A stretch of 64,000 nt of DNA from Hygrophila difformis (GCA_030278955.1 JAOANR010000012.1:27087977-27151976); one strand, 5' to 3'; counted from the stretch's first letter, positions 45,763 to 57,559 are shown. Notes: a model not told the origin generated them from the letters alone. Made by a program: numbers and translations.

Positions 45763-46419
45763 TAAGGATGTCAACTTTACCCGTAGGGTCGGGTAACCCG
45801 ACAGGTAATAGGGTATCGGGCGCGGGTAAGGTAGATATAATCGGGTAACGGGTAGGGTATTACCCGAAATCGAAATAAATCATATCGGATGCGGGTAGGA
45901 TACGGGTTTTATATTACCCGATTACCCGCTTAAATATATATTTATTTATATTTATATTATATATATTTAGATATATTTATATATTTATTTATATATATTT
46001 AAATGTTTGTTTATTTATATATATTTATAATATATTCGAATTTGTTAGCGCTTTAAATTTGATAATTAAAAGATTTATGATGAATTTTCTATTAATTTAA
46101 GAATAGTTTGTTGCTTTAGTGATTTTTTTATTCTTTTAAATTTTGTTTTCTTGCATTGCATGAAGGTTTTATTTATCTTTTTATAGTATGTTTTTGCTTT
46201 ATTAAAGTTGTGTCGGCTAGAGTCAGTTAACCATATAATATTTATAATCTCGGGTATCCGTTTACCCACGGATAATCCGTATACCCGACGGGTATTACCC
46301 GAATCCTACCCGATAATTAATTTTAGGGTAATAGGATAGGGTAAGGGTAGGATAATTATATTTTGGGTAGTGAGTGGAGGTTGTCTACCCGTACCCTACC
46401 CTACCCGTTTATATCCCTA
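45763..46419. mobile_element. hAT-like MITE (657 bp) inserted in a TRIM LTR, 8-bp TSD
   Basis: Ends TAAGGATGTCAAC and, read inward from the right, TAGGGATATAAAC. Both ends continue into GGGTA-rich subterminal repeats (CGGGTAACGGGTAGGG). The 8-bp duplication is CACCCCAC/CACCCCAT (45755-45762 and 46420-46427, one mismatch). The other TRIM LTR serves as the empty site: GACCGCCACCC runs straight into GGCGACCT there. The middle is AT-rich and non-coding. Confidence 0.9.
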
Positions 46420-46538
46420 CACCCCATGGCGACCTGCCACACATGGTATGATCATGCTTTGCCCGATCGATCTGTTCTCGAGTGTTTGGTATCTTCTGGA
46501 CCTCTTACATCAACAGGTAAAGGAAAGGACGAAATATA

Positions 46539-46811
46539 CTTCCTCCGTTTTTTTTTTGAAATCTTACACTTCTCATTTACACGTATGTCAATGCATATTT
46601 TCAACGATTAATAATTCAAACTCGGTACAAGTAAAAGTTTTAAAAATTTTATACAGTATTTAAAAACTATAAGATGAGACGAATCCAACAATATCTCACT
46701 TGGCTATATTTTGTTTTCTATAACCATAATAAAAATAGAAGTCAAAGTGCTACAATAAACACTAAAAAAGTCAAAATGTAATGTTTCTTTTTTTAAAAAA
46801 AATAGAGGGAG
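46539..46811. mobile_element. Stowaway-type MITE
   Basis: Inverted ends CTTCCTCCGTTTTTTT and AAAAAAAATAGAGGGAG, flanked by TA (46537-46538 and 46812-46813). 273 bp, same family. Confidence 0.88.
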
Positions 46812-47588
46812 TATTGTTTAGCACTTCTTTCAATTCTGATTCAAATTGCGTTGCTGGAAATGCATCACATTCACAGCCATCCGTTTATGTGTTAATTTGA
46901 TACATAGAATACGTTTTTCTCTGGCTTTGACTACGTAAAAAAAAAGATATATATATCTATATATATATATCAAATTGCTTACCAAAGAAATAATTATCAA
47001 ATTAGTCCTTTAATTTTGTTGATATCAAAATAGTCATGTAACTGTCCGTCCTATTGTGACCAATCTTATCCTATGGCCATTTCATTAAATTATTTTAGGT
47101 CCCTGAAGGCATTTCAATAAATTATTTTCAGGATTAAACAACACAAAGTCAAAGTTTTATGAGGTAAAACTTAACAGCTTAGAAATTCATAAACCTAAAA
47201 TTAATTTACTAAAATACTCAAATGACAAAATTTGTTACAATAGGATGATAGAATTACACGAATGTTTTGATAAATAGCAAAACTAAATAAAGGAATTGAC
47301 AATTATCAGTATATAAAGAACGTTTTTTTCGGGGTGAGGACTTGACGTTGTGGTCAAGTTCATTAAATTATTTTAATTATATATTCATTAAATTTGTTTT
47401 ATAATTAAATACAAACTATTTACGGCATGTTTATTTCGAAGGATGTGATTAAATAATTTAATTACATCCCATGGATTAAATTAATCTCACATAATTGTTC
47501 ACCAAAATTTTAATCTCACAAAATTCAATGAAATTTTTATTTCATAAATTTACTTATTTAATCAAAGGCCTAATCCTTTTTAATGAAT
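46812..47588. other. Spacer with a partial SINE and a possible TIR
   Basis: No gene seen. 47331-47370 (GGGGTGAGGACTTGACGTTGTGG) resembles the 5' end of the local SINE family. 47424-47455 (GGCATGTTTATTTCGAAGG) resembles, inverted, the sequence at 50750-50772 (TTTCAAGTGAACAAGGCC), so the nest to the right may itself sit in an older element. Confidence 0.4.
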
Positions 47589-47636
47589 ATGTGTGATTAA
47601 ACTAGGAATGGGACTTGACACAATGGTCATGTTCGC

Positions 47637-48408
47637 CAAGGTGATCCGCTTTCACCTGATTTATTTCTCATTGTTATGGAGAAATTGTCTAAATCTATCT
47701 CGGCCAAGGTGCTTGAAGGCGAATGGCAGCCGATGGTGTTGTCCAGGGGCTCCCAACCCTTCTCCCACCTCATGTTCGCGGACGATCTCTTACTTTTTTT
47801 CTAAAGCAGCCATTGATAGCGCTATATGCATGGAATCTGTCCTTGCTTACTTTGCGGGATACTCGGGTCTCAAGATTAACCCAAGGAAATCTCTTGCTCT
47901 TGCTTCAGCTTCTGTTCCAGATGATACTAAGAGTGAAATCTCCCGGATTCTTAACATTGAGTTCACCTTGGATTTAGGCCGATACCTAGGTTTTCCTCTA
48001 TTTGATGGTGTTATCAGGGCTGCTCAGTTTGATTTTCTGATTGAGAAGCTGCAGTCTAAGTTGAACTCTTGGAAGCGGACTCTTCTTAACAAAGCAGGGA
48101 GACTTACTCTAGCTCGGTCTGTGCTTTCTGCTATCCCTGCCTATATAAAGCAAACCTGTTGGATTCCTTTCTCCATATGTGACAAGATTGATCGGTTCAT
48201 TAGAGATTTTATTTGGAAAAATGAGGAGGGCCGGGGACTGAACTTGGTGAAGTGGGATAAGGTGGCTACCCCTCGTCATTTGGGTGGATTAGGCGTGTGA
48301 AAATGTCGGGACATGAATCTCGCATTATTGGGAAAACCATTTGCTGACTTGATGAGTAACACTACCAAACCTTGGGTTATTCTTTTGACTGATAAATATG
48401 GTTGTGAG
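47637..48408 (+). pseudogene. LINE RT C-terminal part, pseudogene
   Basis: Frames change once near 47790 and a stop falls at 48298-48300, just after PRHLGGLGV. Readable motifs are SHLMFADDLLL, SGLKINPRKS, RYLGFPLFDG, LNSWKRTLLNKAGRL and FIWKNEEGRGLNLVKWDKV, which are palm-to-thumb and connection sequences of plant LINE RT. Confidence 0.85.
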
Positions 48409-48934
48409 CAGTGGCAGATCCAGAAACTTTTATTTGGTAGGTCAAATATTATGTAAGCAGCTAACATTAGGAAGAAGATGTATTCAATTAAAATTTTGTT
48501 ACATTTTTTATACTTATAGAAATCAGTATATTTAGAAAATTCATAGACTTCACATAAAGTTTGCTGACTTTGTATGTTATACAGAATCCGTAAAATCCAT
48601 TAAAATTGATGGATTTTAAGTCATTAGGGTGTTGAATACCTAAATTTTTTAAAACTTTTTAAAATTTGTATTAAATAACTCAAAAAATTTTAGAGAGTTG
48701 GCTCGTTATTGAATAGATCTCCATTGAAATTATGAAACCCTTAAAATTTACATACATTTATAATAAAAACAACCACATGCTATTAAATTCCTACTCAAAT
48801 TACTCAACACTTATCCTAAAACTCCCACCTAGTTCCTAATTATATCAAAATATTAGTACTAATATTTTATTATTTATTTTTTTTTTGGTGGGTCAATGTC
48901 AATTGACCCACCTTATTTGGTAATAGATACGCCA
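48409..48934. mobile_element. MULE-like MITE (526 bp) inserted in the LINE, 11-bp TSD
   Basis: The direct repeat ATGGTTGTGAG lies at 48398-48408 and 48935-48945. The LINE frame reads DKYGCE on the left and resumes with NGYFP on the right. The ends are CAGTGGCAGATCCAGAAAC and, read inward from the right, TGGCGTATCTATTACC, with GGTCAA words about 30 bases in. The 9-11 bp duplication fits Mutator-like elements. No coding capacity. Confidence 0.85.
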
Positions 48935-48945
48935 ATGGTTGTGAG

Positions 48946-50278
48946 AATGGCTACTTCCCGCAAAGACCTGGAAGCTCGCCACTTTATCGTGCTATGACCA
49001 AGGCTGCGGATCACTTCAAGGAGGGCTTTATTTGGAGTATTGGTAATGGTGAAAATAGTTTTTGGCATAGTAAATGGTTAAAAGGAGGTCCTATCGTGCC
49101 TCGCATCCCCTTCGTGAATATTGTGGATTCGGCACTTCGTGTCAAAGATGTCTTTGGTAATAATAAATGGTGTTGGGATAATTTATATACTTCCGTCCCG
49201 GAAAACATCAAACGTGAGGCTGCTGCGTTTGGTCCTCTCTCGCTTCATGCCACTGCTAAAGATCAATGGACATGGTTGGCTGCTGCTAACGGTAACTACT
49301 CTGCAAGATGATAGAGCCACGGCGTGGGCATGGAAAATCCCGGCTCCGGAGAAGATAAAATTTCTCGTGTGGTTAGCTGCTAACAATGCTCTTCCTACCA
49401 ACCAGTTGAGGCAGGAACGTGGCATGTCAGCATCGGCTACTTGTGACATTTGTAGTGAGAATATTGAATCCATTAAGCACACATTCTTCCTGTGCAAATG
49501 GACTGCTGCTGTTTGGAGGTCTATTGGTGGATATCCTCCTCAACAGTGGATTGATTCGGATATGGAAGTTGGCACTATCCTTGCGCGTATGAGGGAGTAT
49601 TGGACTAGTGTTCAGTGGGCTCTTCTATGGGGTATTTGGAGGAGTAGAAACAATAAGATCTTTCGGTCTGAAGCTTGCTGTGGTGACAGCACTATTAAAC
49701 AAGCTAAGTTCCTGGGGGAAGCTTTTAATAGAGTGTATGGCCATGTTTCTAAGAGAAAGGAGTTGCGCCTGGTGACCTGGAACCCCCTCTTCCATCAAGG
49801 TTTCATCCTCCATGTGGATGGTAGCTCTCTTGGTAACCCGGGCCCTGCTGGTTTTGGTGGAGTTATCCGTGCTGCGGATGGCCATTGGTTGGAAGGTTTC
49901 TCGGGCTCGATTGGTGTTCATTCCAATCTCGTTGCTGAAGTGCATGGTATCTGGAATGGCATTAAAAGGCTTAGGGATCTTGGAGTGGTTTCTGCTACTT
50001 GCTACTTGGATTCTTTGGAAGCCTTGAGGATTATTAAGGATGGTGTTCATACTGACCACCCCCTTTTCCCCATTGTGAGAAATATTTTGGATTTCTTGAG
50101 TTCTCACCCGGGCATTCGTTGGTATCATGTCTTGCGTGAGGGTAATTTTGTTGTTGACTCTATTGCTAAACGTGGTGCGCGTTCTGATGAGTTCTTTACT
50201 ACCTGGGTCTTCCCCCCAGATGATGTGCGTCCTATGCTTGCTGCAAACATGTCGGGAACTTGGTTCCCACGGTTTTGA
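48946..50278 (+). pseudogene. LINE zf-RVT and RNase H region
   Basis: The zf-RVT block (48994-49311, WSIGNGENSFWHSKWLKGGP...GNYSAR) shifts frame into the next (from about 49310). That frame carries WAWKIPAPEKIKFLVWLA and CDICSENIESIKHTFFLC (zinc-binding), then RNase H: VDGSSLGNPGPAGFGGVIR with a catalytic Asp, AEVHGIWNGI, LDSLEALRII and the end VVDSIAKRGA. The last 300 or so residues are open to the stop at 50278. This part is relatively young-looking. Confidence 0.88.
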
Positions 50279-50574
50279 GCTTTTCTCTCCTTTTATTTTT
50301 TCCTTCTTTTCTTGCTTCTTCTTTAGCTTGTCGTCTTTTTCTTGTTGTTTTTTCTTTCCTACTTGTTTGCCGACGCTTGTGCGTCTCCTATTCAAAAAAA
50401 AAAAAAAACTATAAGTTGGGGAGTCGATTCTCACCCTGCCCCCTATCCCTCCCTTTTATCCCTTTGTAATTTGTGTGGTTTGGGTTCTGACACACATTTT
50501 CCGACACATAGGTGTCAATGTTTACGGGAAAAAAAATGAAATGTGTGATTAAACTTGATTTTTTAAAATTAATC

Positions 50575-50746
50575 GGGATGAGGACCTAGCCCAAGCGGTT
50601 AAGTCCCTTGACTTCCAACGGAAGGTTGGAGGTTCGATTCCCACCGGCCCCCTATCCCTCCCTTTATTTCCCCTTTGTAATTGTGTGGCATGGGCTCCCA
50701 CCACCCCTTTCCAGGCCTTCAATGGCTCCTCAAAAAAAAAAAAAAA
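50575..50746 (+). mobile_element. tRNA-derived SINE, complete
   Basis: Starts GGGATGAGGACCTAGCCCAA with box A TAGCCCAAGCGG (50587-50598) and box B GGTTCGATTCC (50631-50641), and ends in an A run. ATTAATC flanks both sides (50568-50574 and 50746-50752). The promoter boxes are well preserved. Confidence 0.9.
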
Positions 50747-50752
50747 TTAATC

Positions 50753-51579
50753 ATTTCAAGTGAACAAGGCCTTAATTGATTTAGAGGGTGTTTGTTTACA
50801 CGTTTTATATTATCAGATTATTGCGTTTCAAAAATGCAAATAATCAATTTACAGTGCGAATACTTAAATAATCAATTTACAGTGCGAATACTTAAATAGG
50901 CCACGGTGTTCGTCTATTACGTCCAAATCAAGGCCCGTGTCGGCCTGAAATCCCCGCGCGCCGCTTCCCATTGCGAGCCACCACACGCCATTGTTGCGCG
51001 CCTCTAACATATATAATGCAGTTTAGTTGGTTTGCATTGAATTTGAATTGAAAATTTGCATATGAAGTGTTTGGTAAAATGCTCAAGTGAAATTTTTGTA
51101 GAAGAAATTTTGTTCTAAAGCTTATTAGTTGGAGTGAACAACACTTGTATTCATAATGAACAGTAATTACAAGAAAATGAGGACTGAGCTTAAAATCATT
51201 TAATGAGTTTTATCTAAAAGATTATTATGCATAAGAAAGCTCTCATACAACGAGTTTTGTTATTAGGTAGTAGAGGTTTAGTTATGAGATTAAGCCTTAC
51301 AAACTTTTAAGTAGTTCTTTCATTAGTTATCAGAAACCAAATAGATTGTGATTATCACTGCGAAAATCCATTAGGATTATAGACCAAACACCATATGATG
51401 AACTTGGAAGTAGCTACACATATAAAATTGAAAAACTGATCGTCGAGAGGCAATCGAAAGACACAACTACCAACATTAGAAATCAAATAATTTCTTATAG
51501 AGGGCTGGACGATGACCATTAGTTTCTTTATCTGTAGGTAGAGCTAATTCTAATTTTTATATACACTTCCTGCACATTG
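50753..51579. other. Spacer upstream of the PPR pseudogene
   Basis: No gene seen. 50835-50900 contains a short direct repeat (AATCAATTTACAGTGCGAATACTTAAATA twice, given here only as a description of two 29-30 bp copies). 50934-51005 is briefly GC-rich. Confidence 0.5.
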
Positions 51580-52260
51580 CAGCCTGTGTTTGATTTGTTC
51601 AATAGGATGAGAAAAGATAATATTGCAATTGAAAACTTTGTAGCTACTAGTATGTGCACTTGCATTGGGAAAAGATGAGTGGATATAGAAGTACATTAGG
51701 TGTTGCAATATTAAATTGGATGCTAAATTGGCCATAATGATTATTTATATGTATTGTAAATGCGGATGTTTGGATAAAGCTTTTGAATTTTTTGATGGGT
51801 TGTTTATTAAAAGATATGTATGGATGGAGGATTTGGATTTGCAATGCGTGGCAAAGTCAAGGATGCAATTGAACTATTCAAGAAAATGGAGGTTGAAACT
51901 TCGGTGAGGCCTAATCATGTCACATTGTGAATCTGCTTAGCGCGTGTGCGCATTCAGGTTAATTAGAGGAAGTGTGGTTTTTATTTTTCTTATATGAATG
52001 ATGTTTATGGCATTGCTGTAGGGATCGGGCATTACAGATGCCAAGTAGATTTGCTTGGCAGGGCTGGAATGCTAGATGACTAAAAGAAAGTCATGGATGA
52101 CATGCTAGTAAATAGTAATTGCTGATGTTGGTATTATGGATGTTCTTCTTGGAGAATCTCAAATCCATCGTATTACTATGATTGATATTCCAGAGGAGAT
52201 AAAGAGGCAATTTATTCAGCTAGAGCCAAATAACAGAGGGCAATTTGTATCTTGCCTTTG
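51580..52260 (+). pseudogene. Pentatricopeptide repeat (PPR) protein pseudogene fragment
   Basis: Conceptual pieces in several frames resemble a PLS-type PPR protein: FDLFNRMRKDNIAI, then MYCKCGCLDKAFEFFDG, then VRPNHVT, then LLSACAHSG, then VDLLGRAGMLDD and an E-motif-like QLEPNN. These occur in the usual order of the C-terminal repeats. Numerous frameshifts and stops break it and there is no start or end, so it is a dead fragment. Functional PPR proteins of this class act in organelle RNA processing. Confidence 0.75.
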
Positions 52261-53185
52261 TGTTCTTTCTTTATTGAATGTGTTGCTATAATTATGTGCA
52301 TGCTATGTGTAAATGATTGTAAATCGTACCAATTTATGCTTTACGATTGAACACTTGTTGAGTATTGTCTAATTGTATAATCCAAATATATTCCTTTCAG
52401 GTTTTTTGTGATTGTAAAATATTTCATTATTATTACATAATATGCCCTTTTCAGTAATTTTTTAATTTTAAAATGCAAATCCTAGTCTTAAAAATTGATT
52501 ATCTGATTATTGTGTTTCCAATTTGTATAAACTAATCCAAACACTTAATTTTCTGCAGCACGTTACGCAATTATTTGATTATCCGTTTTGAAAACATTGC
52601 TGCACTCTTCCTCTTAATAGATTTAAGGGAGCTTTTGGTCCGGGGATCCAAGATTCCCACTGAAAATCTTAGCGTGGGAATAAAACATGCCCATATTTGG
52701 TTCGGAGCTTGTTTCATGAGAAAATAACATTCCCACTGAAGTGGGAATGTTAATAATTTTGAGTGGTAACGTGATCCCCACCCAAGTCTTCACCCCCTTA
52801 TAAAACGTTTATTTTGATATACTGTACTAAATTATGGTGTGAGCTGGAGAGAAAGAGCGTATGCAGGCCAAACTAATAATTCAAGTTCCAATCCTACAAC
52901 TCATTCTTACATTATTATATCAGAGCCCCCCGAAACATGAGTACAAAAAGAATAGTATCAAAATCCTATCTCATATGTATGATTTGATCGCCAATCTTCG
53001 CTGCATGCCCACACAAAGACAATTCCTGCAAATCCCAGAAGACTATCTCTATCCCCACTTGGATCTCGGGTGTTTGCACGAACCAAGGAAGAAATAAGGG
53101 TATGATCATTGATCTCATTCTCACTCACGATATTGTAATATCTGGTAGGGAAAGAATGTACGTGTGTGTCGATCATTTCATCACA
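52261..53185. other. Spacer and COG8 3' flank
   Basis: No gene supported. 52630-52800 has GGGATCC/GTGGGAAT repeats in both orientations that look like an old MITE. The bases just left of 53186 should be the COG8 3' UTR. Confidence 0.5.
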
Positions 53186-56100
53186 TCACATCGATGATCT
53201 TTGACTACCATCCTGTGATGGTGTCTCTTCTGCTGGGCTACTAGAACTTAGTTCTTTTAAGTCGATGCCAGGTGCACTGGAACTTCTGTCAATACTGTGT
53301 GGCACCCGACCATTTTCAACGCTACGAGTAGTACCATTCTCCAATACATGATGGTCAGTATCTGCTGACGCTACTACTGTATCAACAAGTGGCTTTGGTA
53401 ATTCTCTTGCGGACCTTGATGCTACCAGGCGAGTGATTCCTTCGAATGAGTTCTTTGCATCTGTGATGAGAGCGCCTCCACCAGGGTAGCAACGACCAAA
53501 ACATGTAGCACAGTGAGGAAAAGCAACCTGGATTGAATGAACACAGTGCAAATTAATTATACAAGCAGGGATAGGAATGCAGCTAGACGTCAAAACTACT
53601 ATTTTTGTAAGCTTCACCTCAATAAATGCCTGGCACAGTTTAATGAATAGTGAGGATTCGTTGTCTCTGAGCATCCTAGTGGTATTGTATCTGAGTAGAG
53701 AGTCAGAGACAGCCTGCAACCCCTTGATTAATTCCTGGGCAATCAGATGTTTCAAACTTAATGGAGCACAAGGACGCAGTTCATTCATTGCTGCTGATAC
53801 ACCTGAAACCATCATAGAAGCCAATAAACAGTACATTCCTGTGAATCAAATAAGTATATTTCCCAGAAACCCTGCACAAATATGAGACAAATTTCCAACT
53901 TTACCATTGACAAACACAGCAAGAGGTGGATGCTCCATAAGGTTAGAAGGAGGTGCAACATCATCGTGATTTTCGTCACCGAAACTGCTGGAAGGGAAGC
54001 CAACTGCTGGCAATGGGACCCAACGATAGGAGTCCAAGACTAACTGGATATATCAAGGACACTGAAATAAGTTTTCAAAGAAGCAAGGCTATTGTTTGTT
54101 GCGTGAAAGAAAATGTCTCTAAAGGAATATAGCAGAACTGTTTGATTGCCGTCCAGAGAAAATATGCCTCTTAAGGAAAACAGCAGAACTGGATTGATTG
54201 CAGTCGTGATGACTGATGATTTCCCAGTCAGATAATGTAAATTATACCTGAAAATTTTCAACTGCAGAATTCATATTCTTTGAAAACAAGTTCAGCACCG
54301 CCCTGTCAACAAAATTAAGATATATGCATGAGATTGTGAGAACATATACGGATAACAAACCAAATCAACAAATGTGTATTTACTCTTCAAAAAGTGGGGG
54401 AAGCAGCCCTCGAAAATCCAAACCGACCCAGCCAAGGCCCATGGCACAATACTACAAACATAAATATCATAAGAAAAAAATAGTCATTACACAAGGTATA
54501 TAAATATTGCTTTTAACATGATAGGCATTCACCAACTCAAGCTATCACAATGCTGACATGCAGAACAGAAACATCAAAATGGGAATTTTTAAAGCAGACA
54601 TCCCATTCACTGTAAAGATATTAAGCTTAATTCATGAAAGATACAAAGAGTTTGTTTTTCCTGATATTGGGGTATGAGATGAAAGGTGATTCACTGCTAC
54701 CACTACATAAATGCGTAGTAATTTCATATTAAACTGGATTATTGCAGTTTGTTTCGAAGAGAGATTGAATGCTGGGAAGACCAACAAGATGCTGATACAA
54801 CCTAATACAATGGCTTTCAAAAGATAAACAGCACAACATGCCCAAGCTTCTTTGTCAAAACATTTGACTTCTTGTATATGATTTTCTTATTTGTTTAGTT
54901 TAGGTCCAGGGCGGAGGGTGATGGGATTCAGAGAAGCGAGAAAAGTAGTTTATGATCAAAAAAAAAAAAGAAAAAAAAAACTAATTCTTACCATGCATTG
55001 ATCTAGAATATTTGACAACGATCCGCCTTCACTTATCTTAGGAAGCATGACTTTAAGAGTCTTCAGATGCAAGGTAATCTGATGCATGGCCCAGTCAAAG
55101 AGAAGGCCTCCATCATAGTTTTCTTCACTTCCCGAAGTATCATCAGCAAATATGGCTCTATACTGATTAACAACATCAAAAAGGTGCATTCTGTGACAAT
55201 TCACCATCCCTTTCAGATATTCATAAGGATTTCTCTGGTCTAGATCATCAAGTATTCCAGCAAGCCAGGCTTCACGGCATCTTAGAAACTGGACAATGTA
55301 GTGCAATCCGTGATCAGAAACTACATGCTTAGAAATGAATTTGAATCCACTGACCAGAATAGAATAGACTTTAAATAGTGCTACCTGTAGACGCAATTCA
55401 TATTCACTGAAAACTCCTATTCTCCGTAAATAACCAATGATGCGGAGGCATTCTGGCAACTGCAAACAAAATTGTAACCTATCCACAATAAGGTCCTGAA
55501 TACTACATGAATAACTAGAAATCAACTGAAGCAGCACACCGAAACTAAATAAAACGTGGAACCTGAATATTCGATCTAAGTTTTTGGAGAAGTTGAGAAA
55601 GAAGAGACTGAGTGGTTTCCCGAACTTCAGCACCTAGAGCCTGAATCACTGGAATTCTTTTTTGGAGGAGGAGAGAAGGAAAACATAAATAAATAAAAAC
55701 CACCTCAACAAATGGTTTGATCAAGTTGATAAACACATGGAATTATGTGCTCATAATACAAAAAACACTCACTTTGGGTGCATTGTACTAAGCTTTGCAA
55801 CATATGCTTCCAAGTCAAGTGCTTCATCATATTTTCCATTCCTAACACAGCTGTATCAATATCACATCCAATCACTACTGAATATTCCAAAAAGAAATAG
55901 TCGCAGGCCAAATCAAGTATACCAGAGGTTTGATTGGCAATAGATAAATCAATAAATAATCATGAGGAATATACGTGTCCATGAGCTGAGGAATTTCAAG
56001 CAGGTCAAGCAAAGTACTATGATTTGCCAGTAATGTTTGATTCATCTTTCTTTTCTCCAAAATATGTTTTGCAGAATCAATAAATTCAGAGCACCCAGAA

Positions 56101-56954
56101 GTCAGCTTTGGAATATCAGCTATCTGCAAAAGAAAACAAACATAGATTGTTGCCTCACATTTTCTAGTATTACGAAGATCAAGCAAATAAGAAGTAGAAC
56201 TAGAACAATATGTATGTGTAAGAGAGACAGCATCTAGAAGTTTCAATCCTCCAATTGAAGATAGCAAGTTAATAAAATCTAATCATTTACTTGCACAAAG
56301 AACATGCATCTACTAATTCAAAGCCTTGCATCAATTTTACCCAAAACGAAATGCAAGGACAAAAAGAAAGAGCACTTCAAACTTCAAAGATTTGCTCAGC
56401 CCTAAATGGCACTGCCAAAACAATCTTGCCTCTTAACAGAGCTAAACTAACCATCAATTCACAAACAAACATCCGTACACGGTAATGTGTGCTCTAGGAT
56501 ACATCAAGTCAAATTAATACGCAAAGCATTGAATTAACACCAAGTAGAATACCAGAGATTCGAGATGTTTATCAATTGAAGAAACTTCTTCTCGGATCTC
56601 GAGCAGTGCATCTGCCGCTGCGATGAAAGCACGGTAATTGCCCACTGCCACCTCCTGCATCTGCCGCCGGATTCTCTCCGCATCCACTCTCAATAATTCC
56701 GGCTCCTTTACAAAACAGAAGGCATAGTAGAATACTTCAATCTCCCAGCTCCAAGAGCACAATTAATCAATTATGAAACAAAAATGCACAATTAATCAAT
56801 TTAAAAGAAAGAAAAAAAATACCTTGTGGAGGCGATCGAGGGTGAATGAGAGAAGTTCGGAGACATAGGGCTGCTGTGCGGCGGAGGCGAGTGGGAGAAG
56901 ATTCGTTATCTCATTGGAGATGTCGTCGATCGCCGGAGCTTCTGGTACGGCCAT
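53186..56954 (-). CDS. COG8: Conserved oligomeric Golgi complex subunit 8 (Dor1-like)
   Basis: Subunit of the COG tether that captures retrograde vesicles at the Golgi and keeps glycosylation enzymes in place. Twelve exons with GT..AG junctions give 588 aa: 56954-56823, 56705-56553, 56123-55975, 55850-55773, 55656-55563, 55459-55385, 55288-54992, 54451-54384, 54302-54248, 54043-53905, 53802-53618, 53527-53186. The Dor1 region includes [59 protein letters not shown] and [14 protein letters not shown]. The N-terminal helical part suits the COG coiled-coil bundle. The last about 80 residues are Ser/Glu-rich and low complexity. No disabling change is seen. Intron 6 is 96 bases and open in frame. 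Confidence 0.95.
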
Positions 56955-57550
56955 TGCCCGTGTGATCTGGGAGAGAGAGAGAGAGAGAGTTTGAGAATTC
57001 GGATTCGTTGAGTTATTAGGCGGATCCAGAAAAAATAAAAATAAATAAAAATAAGCGGTGTCAAAAAATAATAATTAACATATAAATTCATTAAATATAA
57101 CAATCAAAATATAGTACTTCTTACAAATAATCTATAGAGAGTCTTTCATAGTATTTTGAACCAATTAGTAACAACTTCATTCTTAACACTGAGAAGTGTT
57201 TCTTTCTCTATACCATAAACAAAAGACATTGTCGGCATTTATGCTATACAATAACCAAGGAAATTCATCAAGTTAGAACAAAAGGTTTGATCTTATTTAC
57301 ACAGTCCTCGAAGTCTCTAAACAGGATATTTTGAAGGAAGCAGACAAAAACAACTACCAAAACACTTCTGAAACAATTCATCAAGTCAACTGCATAATTT
57401 ACAGAAATGATACTTCAAGTAGTGTAACAAAGCAACCTTAGCCAAGACCAGACATAGATTAATCACGAAATTTCCTCAGTTTACAGAAAAAATACTTCAA
57501 ACCTAATCCACTTATCCATATAAACAACCTAAAAAACGGATAGGAAAATA
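56955..57550. other. COG8 promoter side
   Basis: A (GA)n run at about 56972-56987 probably lies in the COG8 5' UTR. GGCGGATCCAGAAAA at about 57019 resembles the end of the MULE-like MITE at 48409 without a partner. Otherwise AT-rich and empty. Confidence 0.5.
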
Positions 57551-57559
57551 TCTAAGGGT

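Larger units (their letters stand above)
44924..46441 (-). mobile_element. TRIM-type LTR retrotransposon with a MITE inside one LTR
   Basis: Two short LTRs: 44924-45066, and 45635-45762 continuing at 46428-46441. They share TTTGTCCATGC, TTGCCCAGGGCCCTCC, CATGTGACCGCCACCC and GGCGACCT blocks. The 5-bp duplication CATGG flanks it (44919-44923 and 46442-46446). On the minus strand a primer site TAGTATCAGAGCC follows the first LTR, and a purine tract GAGTGGGGGAGGATG precedes the second. The internal region is only 568 bp with no gag/pol, hence TRIM. It includes a 115-bp palindrome. Confidence 0.85.
47637..50410 (+). mobile_element. L1-like LINE, 5'-truncated, with RNase H and poly-A
   Basis: It begins within the RT (HPLSPDLFLIVMEKLS in an early frame) and continues through FADDLLLF, AGRLTLARSVLSAIP, zf-RVT (WSIGNGENSFWHSKWL) and an RNase H domain. 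A C/T-rich 3' UTR and an A run at about 50395-50408 follow. It is interrupted by a MULE-like MITE at 48409-48934. 5' truncation is typical of aborted target-primed reverse transcription. Confidence 0.9.
47604..50540 (+). mobile_element. SINE split by a LINE, bounded by a 15-bp TSD
   Basis: A perfect 15-base direct repeat ATGTGTGATTAAACT lies at 47589-47603 and 50541-50555. Inside it, 47604-47636 matches the SINE 5' end (GGGACTTGACACAATGGTC), and about 50412-50540 matches the SINE box B and 3' part (GAGTCGATTCTCACCCTG, then CCCTATCCCTCCC). A truncated LINE occupies the middle. About 30 bases of the SINE are missing at the LINE junction. Confidence 0.85.

Noticed and set aside
50577..50660. Possible functional tRNA gene
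   Set aside because: Box A and box B are present but no cloverleaf can be closed; an A tail and target duplication show it is a SINE.
50786..52545. A transposon carrying the PPR pseudogene
   Set aside because: The border words (GGGTGTTTG / CAAACACTT) are too short and no target duplication was found; kept only as a possibility in the PPR finding.
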